From NCBI GenBank assembly GCA_009885905.1, contig VFJU01000082.1:1-12547 (forward strand): DNA of 12,547 nucleotides, written 5' to 3'. The stretch comes from Verrucomicrobiota bacterium (GTDB taxonomy: Bacteria; Verrucomicrobiota; Verrucomicrobiia; Verrucomicrobiales; Akkermansiaceae). Below, piece by piece: positions 8,501 to 12,547 of this stretch (position 1 is its first letter; the number at the start of each line of letters is the position of its first letter). The notes beneath the pieces are model-generated. The model made no database searches. It worked only from the letters and a program-made list of their open reading frames with translations, and was not told the origin of the DNA. Made by a program: the position numbers and the translations under genes.

Positions 8501-8677
8501 AGGATCTGTCAAATGAGCTGGGCAAGTCGCATTCGTACCAACCCAGCGGCCAAGTTGTTTGCACAAAATATACTAACAGCTTCCTTGGATTCAACACCTA
8601 CCAACGTGGCTCTCAATCATTCATTCGCAGGCACACAGCAGAGTGTCACAGCTGTGCTGAGCAAACATGATTCGTGA
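5507..8677 (+). CDS. Glycoside hydrolase family 2-type glycosidase with extra C-terminal domains
   Basis: A 1056-residue protein with no signal peptide, so probably cytoplasmic and acting on what the upstream carrier imports. Order: ~95-residue N-terminal extension; jelly-roll sugar-binding domain (~95-260; VYLNDVCLGTHEGFFEPFEFDVT); Ig-like domain (~260-400); TIM barrel (~405-725) beginning FRLNGREICLRGAN and containing LNFLRLTQHPVQREVYEACD, typical of GH2. Glu514 in FINEP fits the acid/base and Glu605 in CGEFGSEG fits the nucleophile, so both catalytic residues appear present. A beta-sandwich region (~727-830) follows, then an alpha/beta domain (~840-1035; VYLVGDSDSGKELL, ADTILITDFSRYLI, GATAVLMPL) resembling class I amidotransferase-like folds of some beta-galactosidases. 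Linkage is uncertain: beta-galactosidase, beta-mannosidase and beta-glucuronidase are all possible. The start is ATG 5507, 4 nt after the carrier stop; an ATG at 5435 would overlap the carrier by 68 nt and is less likely. Family firm, specificity unknown. Confidence 0.92.
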   Translation: MIQKSSNIDQFAAIATELVAQGRSGMQLPATVARNTTLLPLTPGPRKSPRLSAAKITTNEQLRDALMKLRTQMHPFLLDLAPPLPSTREVYKMQNFQWRIETPEDRACFAKVLNGAGAWDSVQIPHYGPPLGVATTLYRADFDLAEKMFSLDRQVICLDAVDYRCQVYLNDVCLGTHEGFFEPFEFDVTNVARRQGNILLVRVENDFTMLGQAFSDGDTDGDKVYAATGLGYDDPEEGWHHCPPGMGIWQGVRFEARSRLAITDLYLRPLPSLDAVEVNVEVQNSGSNPSEAIALLVSIHGQNFHLQVHHEHFHSANGEWVRGFGDLDHGTPESEPSLMGPGRNYLSITLPIPDAKLWDLETPWLYQAQVKLVDAAGEMLDAAQRQFGMRRFEQDENSTPKGKFRLNGREICLRGANTMGNLDLCVYRGDTDQLHDDILLAKLTNLNFLRLTQHPVQREVYEACDRLGLMLQTDMPLFGSIRRNQFLECVRQAVAMERLVRSHPSNVLVSFINEPFPAARAKPHRFMQRDDMELFFEIASKMIHRENPERVIKCVDGDYDPPVPEGMQDNHCYCGWYIGHGIDLGSLHHGKWMPVKTGWHFGCGEFGSEGLDSLEVMQQSYPKNWLPSSSDIAWNPSVIPKAQSMNFHFLWYPTPNNLNQWIEASQRHQDWITRLMTEAFRRLPGMNTFAIHLFIDAWPAGWMKTIMDVNRIPKKAWFTYRDALAPLALSLRSDRTTGFSGETIQVELWLANDLDEVPAGYTLDYEIVQDGKSLASGIFNASPARCAPVPQGIIEILLPEILDRTNITVAATLLDSQGIPVHDTSLNLGVFPRSKEFFGSVYLVGDSDSGKELLRSLEIKSAVTLNDADTILITDFSRYLIYPDEINKAVAQGATAVLMPLPLGTHRIGNYKVKVLPAGMGARHFVSRDTGHPIVENFEPEDFKFWYDEDFGHVTPILDTVLEAKDWEPILLSGDGGWDRPWAPVPVAAERNEGRGCWRICQMSWASRIRTNPAAKLFAQNILTASLDSTPTNVALNHSFAGTQQSVTAVLSKHDS

Positions 8678-8682
8678 TAAAT

Positions 8683-9411
8683 ATGATGATCAAAACGCTT
8701 GCTTGCACCCTTATACTTTCAATCGCAGTTCTATCCGGATCTTCCGCAGATGAAATGGCGGAAAGCGATATGAGGCTTCAAGCCAACGGTGGACATTGGC
8801 AACTTGATCGGACGAAAATTAATGACCCAACATTACCTAGGGTCTTACTCATTGGTGACTCAATTCTGATAGGCTATAAAAAAATCGTTTATAGGCAACT
8901 CAAAGGAAAAGCCAATGTTGATGCTTGGACAAACCCCTACTTCCATTCTGAAAAACTTAATCAAAAACTCAGCGAAGTTCTTGATAGCGGACCATACGAT
9001 ATCGTTCATTTCAACATCGGACTACACGGTTGGCAGGAAGGACGCATCAAGCCAGGCACCTACGAGCCACTAATGTTAGCATTCCTCTCGGTGATTCGTA
9101 AAAAACTTCCTAATGCAAAAATCGTTTGGGCTGACACCACGCCAGTTACCACGAAGGAGAGGCCATTCAAACTTGATAGTTCGATCAACAACATCATCGT
9201 CGAACACAATCAGCTGGCTGCAGGCATCATGAAAAATGCGGGCATTCCAGTGAACGATTTTTACGGATTGCTCACTGATCATTTGAATCTTGCACAAGGA
9301 GACGGCTTTCACTGGACACCCCCCGCATACCAAATGCTTGCCTCGAAAACCACCGCATCGGTCATGCAACAAATTGATTCGATGACGAAACTTGGCGCCT
9401 CGACCCGCTGA
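8683..9411 (+). CDS. Exported SGNH/GDSL hydrolase (putative carbohydrate esterase)
   Basis: A 242-residue serine hydrolase with an N-terminal signal peptide (MMIKTLACTLILSIAVLSGSSA), hence periplasmic or exported. Block I is LLIGDSILIGY with Ser60 as nucleophile. A block III-like segment HFNIGLHGW holds Asn111. Block V is DGFHWT with Asp207 and His210 completing the triad. This arrangement fits SGNH enzymes that deacylate carbohydrates; I infer removal of acetyl or similar groups from the glycan handled by the operon. ATG 8683 lies 5 nt after the glycosidase stop. A second ATG follows at 8686, and GTG 8674 in a GTGA overlap is a third option; all suggest translational coupling. It is the last gene of the run before a 111-nt gap. 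Lysophospholipase or thioesterase activity is less likely given the neighbours but not excluded. Confidence 0.88.
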   Translation: MMIKTLACTLILSIAVLSGSSADEMAESDMRLQANGGHWQLDRTKINDPTLPRVLLIGDSILIGYKKIVYRQLKGKANVDAWTNPYFHSEKLNQKLSEVLDSGPYDIVHFNIGLHGWQEGRIKPGTYEPLMLAFLSVIRKKLPNAKIVWADTTPVTTKERPFKLDSSINNIIVEHNQLAAGIMKNAGIPVNDFYGLLTDHLNLAQGDGFHWTPPAYQMLASKTTASVMQQIDSMTKLGASTR

Positions 9412-9522
9412 TTTTCCCGTCTTTTCAACGCAACCTTGCGAGGGGAATCCGCTGCACTTGAGATAAAGCCGCTTGTGGTATCGCCCAAAGTCGGTGAAAT
9501 TGTGTTGGAAGTCGTTTGTTCT
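9412..9522 (+). other. Gap between the sugar operon and the coiled-coil operon
   Basis: 111 nt with no confident gene. The downstream frame is open from a TTG at 9436, but that segment shows no domain or signal. A short inverted repeat CGCAA-CC-TTGCG (9429-9440) lacks a following T-run, so it is not a clear terminator. No good -35/-10 pair was found, so read-through from the esterase gene cannot be excluded. Confidence 0.4.
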
Positions 9523-12168
9523 ATGGTCGTGCCGCCTAATTTGTCCGAATCGAAAGTCGCCATCCCTGAGTCCCTACGGCTCCAGTTGGAGAGTTTTCGT
9601 CGGCATCTTTGGCGTGTAAAAATCATGGAGGCTATCGCAGCCGGAATCGCTGGTTTGCTCATTTCCTTTCTCATGGTTTACGGCCTCGACCGGATTTGGC
9701 AGACGCCTGGCTGGGCTCGCTTGGCGATTCTTATTCTAGGAATTTCGTTGTTCGCGGTGTTCGCGCCTTACTGGCTGCACCGATGGGTCTGGCGCCAACG
9801 TAGGGAAACTCAACTCGCACGCCTCATCGCAAAACGGTATCCGGGGCTCGGAGACCGACTGCTCGGCGTCATCGAACTGCAAAACCAAGCTGCAAATGCC
9901 GACACCCTATCACCCAGACTGCGCGAGGCTGCCATGGCTTCCGTGGCAATCGAGACGGGAAAACGCAACCTAGGAGACGCGCTTCCGAAGCAACGCCACC
10001 TCGGGTGGACGATCTCAGCGCTCTGTCTTGCCCTGGTCGCTGCCGCAGCACTTACGCTGACCCCGCGTGCCGGCGTTAACGCGCTCCAACGCTGGCTGAT
10101 GCCACTCTCAAAAACCGATCGCTACACATTTGCGAAACTTGAAAACCCGCCCCAAACGATCGTCGTGCCATTCGGTGAAACTTTTGGAATTTCACTCAGA
10201 CTGGCATCCAACTCCGAACAAAAGCCAGCGGCAGCATCCGGGACGTATGGACAACAACCCGCCATTCTAAGTCGATTGAATCAAGGAACCTACACCTTCA
10301 ATTTCCCCGGTCAGCAATACCCTGGAACGATTGTCTTCGTGGTCGGAGATCTTCGACACGAGTGCAAAGTATTACCACTTCAACGCCCAAGCATCGAGAA
10401 TGCAACAGCGACCATCTATTCGCCTGACTACTTACAAATTCCTGAAAAAACGATCGCTTTGAACAACGGGGTTCTAAACGTAGTGGAAGGTTCAAAAGTC
10501 CAGATCAACATAACTTCTAACCGCCCACTCAGGACCGCCAGTTTCGGACCGACCAAGATGCTGACCACCGAGGTTCAACATGAAGATCGCCAACCTCAAC
10601 CGTCTATCTCAGGTAATCTAACAATCAATAATTCTATCGCCACCAGTCCATTGCTCGACGTGGCCTCGGTTGCTTTTGAAATCCCATTTCATTGGAGCGA
10701 TATGTACGGTCTCACTGGGGCGCGAGGATTCAGCCTGCGAGTGGATACGTCAAAAGATGCTGCACCTACCTGCTACCTCCAAGGGATCGAACGTCAAAAA
10801 GTAATGCTACCAGAAGAGACTATCGATTTCGAATTACTCGCCGAAGACGACTTTGGACTTAAATGCACTGGAATTGAATGGACGGGAAAATTCACGCGCC
10901 CAACAGACCAAACTCCTGCAAAGGGAGAACTTAATATTTCTAACGGAGACCCACAACTGCATACCATCAACAAATCCGCTTCATTTTCGCCTGCAGCCTT
11001 TGGAATCTTACCACAAAAAATAATCCTACGAGCTTACTCGGAAGATTATTTTCCGGGTCGGCCCCGAGCATATTCAGAACCAGTAATTGTTTTAGTAGTG
11101 ACCCGAGACGAACACGTACAAATGTTGAAAACCAAATTTGACCAACATATCAACGAGTTAGAAGACCTCGCACGCCGTGAACAAGAATTGCTAGATGAAA
11201 ATCAACGTCTCGAACGCATCAGCGGAAATGATCTGCAAAAAGATCCGGACGCGAAACGATTGGAAGCACAAGAAATCGCTGAGGTAGAAACCAAACGCCG
11301 AATGGAAAACCTAACCGAACGAATGGAAAACCTCATGAAGGACGCCACACGCAACGGAGACATCCAAAAAGAAACTCTCAAGAAAATGGCGGAGTCTCTC
11401 AAATCGATGCAGGAACTTTCACAACAAGACGTGCCAAAGGTTCAACAAAAACTTAGCAGCGCTCAGGAACCATCAAATACCACCGAAAAAGTCGAAAAAG
11501 ACATCGATCAAGCAGTGGAGCAACAAGAAGGCGTGATCGAAAAAATGCAGTCCGCCATCGCCAAGGCTAACGATGCAAATAAGCAGTTCGAGGCTGGTAC
11601 CTTTGTCAATCGCTTGAAAAAAGCCGCCACAGATCAGAGAGGAATCGCTAGTTCGTTGATCAATGCTTACGACCGTATTCTTGGAATAAAAGCTTCAAAG
11701 TTAGACCCATCCGACCAACGAAGACTGCGAGAAACTTCAACCCAGCAAACAAATACCGCATCAGAAGTTAGATGGCTACAGGAGGACCTATCCAATTTTT
11801 ACGTCCGCACGAAAACGGATTCATTTAAACAAATTTTAGATGAAATGAAAGCTTCCCAAATCGACCTTGGACTTGAGAAAATTCATTCGTTGTTAGGTTC
11901 AAATCACAGCTACCTCGCCACCGAAAGCTCTAATAAATGGGCAAATCAACTCACCAAGTGGGCGAGTCAACTTGAAGGACCAAAAGATAGTGACACCGGA
12001 GCGGGCGGCGCTGGCACTTCGCCAAGTCCTGAGGATGAAGACTTTGAATTCATGCTTCGAGTGATGAAACTGGTTCAGCAAGAACAAGACATTCGAGCCC
12101 AAACCCGAGCGCTTGAACAACTGCAACGGAGTAACAACCGCACCACTGCTACGGCACCAAATCCATGA
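9523..12168 (+). CDS. Large membrane protein with three N-terminal TM segments and long coiled coil (DUF4175-like)
   Basis: An 881-residue protein of unknown function. After a short amphipathic N-terminus (LRLQLESFRRHLWRVK), TM1 is at ~36-56 (AIAAGIAGLLISFLMVYGL), TM2 at ~65-85 (ARLAILILGISLFAVFAPYW) and TM3 at ~162-182 (ISALCLALVAAAALTLTP). The segment between TM2 and TM3 holds a LIAKRYPGLGDRLLGVIELQ motif. Residues ~185-525 look like beta-rich extracytoplasmic domains, and ~528-690 is a highly charged Glu/Lys/Gln heptad-like coiled coil. The C-terminus has a Gly-rich linker and a helix (EFMLRVMKLVQQEQDIRAQT). I recall similar proteins in Planctomycetes/Verrucomicrobia near MoxR ATPase, DUF58 and VWA genes, but none of those partners is in this window. 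The start is ATG 9523, preceded by a distant GGAAG; it gives MVVPPNLSESK and fits the usual N-terminus. TTG 9436 would add 29 residues with no visible signal. It overlaps the next gene by ATGA. A scaffold or envelope-complex role is inference. Confidence 0.85.
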   Translation: MVVPPNLSESKVAIPESLRLQLESFRRHLWRVKIMEAIAAGIAGLLISFLMVYGLDRIWQTPGWARLAILILGISLFAVFAPYWLHRWVWRQRRETQLARLIAKRYPGLGDRLLGVIELQNQAANADTLSPRLREAAMASVAIETGKRNLGDALPKQRHLGWTISALCLALVAAAALTLTPRAGVNALQRWLMPLSKTDRYTFAKLENPPQTIVVPFGETFGISLRLASNSEQKPAAASGTYGQQPAILSRLNQGTYTFNFPGQQYPGTIVFVVGDLRHECKVLPLQRPSIENATATIYSPDYLQIPEKTIALNNGVLNVVEGSKVQINITSNRPLRTASFGPTKMLTTEVQHEDRQPQPSISGNLTINNSIATSPLLDVASVAFEIPFHWSDMYGLTGARGFSLRVDTSKDAAPTCYLQGIERQKVMLPEETIDFELLAEDDFGLKCTGIEWTGKFTRPTDQTPAKGELNISNGDPQLHTINKSASFSPAAFGILPQKIILRAYSEDYFPGRPRAYSEPVIVLVVTRDEHVQMLKTKFDQHINELEDLARREQELLDENQRLERISGNDLQKDPDAKRLEAQEIAEVETKRRMENLTERMENLMKDATRNGDIQKETLKKMAESLKSMQELSQQDVPKVQQKLSSAQEPSNTTEKVEKDIDQAVEQQEGVIEKMQSAIAKANDANKQFEAGTFVNRLKKAATDQRGIASSLINAYDRILGIKASKLDPSDQRRLRETSTQQTNTASEVRWLQEDLSNFYVRTKTDSFKQILDEMKASQIDLGLEKIHSLLGSNHSYLATESSNKWANQLTKWASQLEGPKDSDTGAGGAGTSPSPEDEDFEFMLRVMKLVQQEQDIRAQTRALEQLQRSNNRTTATAPNP

Positions 12169-12547
12169 GCCTGTTCATTCGAATTACCACCATCATTTTC
12201 TGTACCGCTACAATAAGCGTAGCGGATGACCCGGTGCTAACAGAACATCAAGAAAATTCAAGCAAGGTAGCAAACCGCCAAGACGAACTTTCCGCGGATG
12301 TCCAGCAACTCACCATCGAACAATCAATTCCGAAAGTCATCGAACTCCTCAATGAGGTGGAAGCAATCATGGATGAAGCCACCGACAAACTCGCCGCAGC
12401 GGATACCGGTGGAGGCACCTTAGCTGCACAAACTGAAATCATTGAAAAAATTCACGCTGCTGCAAAAGAAAAGCAAAACCAACAAGGCAGTGGTCAGTCT
12501 GGCAGCGCGATGATGGACATGATGGAGCGAATGCTAGGAAAACAACC
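12165..12547 (+). CDS. Secreted helical protein of unknown function, 5' part (runs off right edge)
   Basis: Starts at an ATG overlapping the stop of the preceding gene (ATGA), which indicates translational coupling and one operon. The 127 visible codons are open to the window end. Residues 1-20 form a signal peptide (MSLFIRITTIIFCTATISVA, cleavage before DD). The mature part is Gln/Glu/Lys/Ala-rich and predicted helical, with low aromatic content, then a Gln/Gly/Ser stretch (QQGSGQSGSAMMDMMERML). Together with the upstream coiled-coil membrane protein it suggests an exported partner of the same complex. I do not recognise the family; total length is unknown because the gene is truncated by the window. 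Confidence 0.8.
   Translation, partial: MSLFIRITTIIFCTATISVADDPVLTEHQENSSKVANRQDELSADVQQLTIEQSIPKVIELLNEVEAIMDEATDKLAAADTGGGTLAAQTEIIEKIHAAAKEKQNQQGSGQSGSAMMDMMERMLGKQ

Noticed and set aside
9429..9440. Inverted repeat CGCAACCTTGCG as a terminator after the esterase gene
   Set aside because: Only 5-bp arms with a 2-nt loop and no T-tract; too weak to call.
9436..9522. TTG 9436 as the start of the coiled-coil membrane protein
   Set aside because: A rare start codon giving 29 extra residues without recognisable features; ATG 9523 gives an N-terminus that leads directly into the LRLQLESFRRHLW segment.

Overview
The window looks like a chromosomal segment of a member of the Verrucomicrobiota (PVC group). 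The evidence is a PEP-CTERM-anchored, autotransporter-repeat-type secreted protein, a LacI-type regulator with an Arg/Pro-rich hinge, a sugar MFS carrier carrying a GRRRPF signature, and a large membrane/coiled-coil protein of a type I associate with PVC MoxR/VWA clusters. Shine-Dalgarno sequences are weak or absent at most starts, which fits that assignment. The phylum call is inference, since no rRNA or marker gene is present.

Layout. (1) Positions 1-2747, minus strand: a ~915-residue secreted Gly/Ser/Thr/Asn-rich beta-repeat protein, read in full except for its last one or two codons at the left edge. It has an N-terminal signal peptide, five repeat units and a C-terminal VPET...RRRR sorting tail. 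(2) Positions 2882-3943, minus strand: a LacI-family regulator, transcribed toward the repeat protein and divergently from the next block. (3) Positions ~4069-9411, plus strand: a tight three-gene run with a 12-TM MFS sugar carrier, a cytoplasmic GH2-type glycosidase of 1056 residues and an exported SGNH/GDSL esterase. The carrier and glycosidase genes lie 4 nt apart, and the esterase start either overlaps the glycosidase stop or lies 5 nt after it. (4) Positions 9523 to the right edge, plus strand: an 881-residue protein with three N-terminal TM segments and a long coiled coil, overlapping by ATGA a secreted helical protein cut by the window edge.

How the genes may work together. Block 3 with the divergent LacI regulator reads as a small glycan-utilisation locus. 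The exported esterase would remove acyl groups outside the cytoplasm, the carrier would import the oligosaccharide or glycoside, and the GH2 enzyme would hydrolyse it inside under LacI-type control. The 125-nt divergent gap contains a perfect 15-bp palindrome (3999-4013) over a TATCAT -10-like hexamer, the best operator candidate in the window. The repeat protein may be a surface or matrix protein; its link to the sugar locus rests only on position. Block 4 is probably a separate operon that continues beyond the window.

No tRNA, rRNA, CRISPR array, insertion sequence or attachment site was seen. Nothing here is clearly a new system. The most checkable points are the palindromic operator, the repeat architecture of the PEP-CTERM protein, the substrate of the GH2/esterase pair and the function of the coiled-coil pair at the right end.
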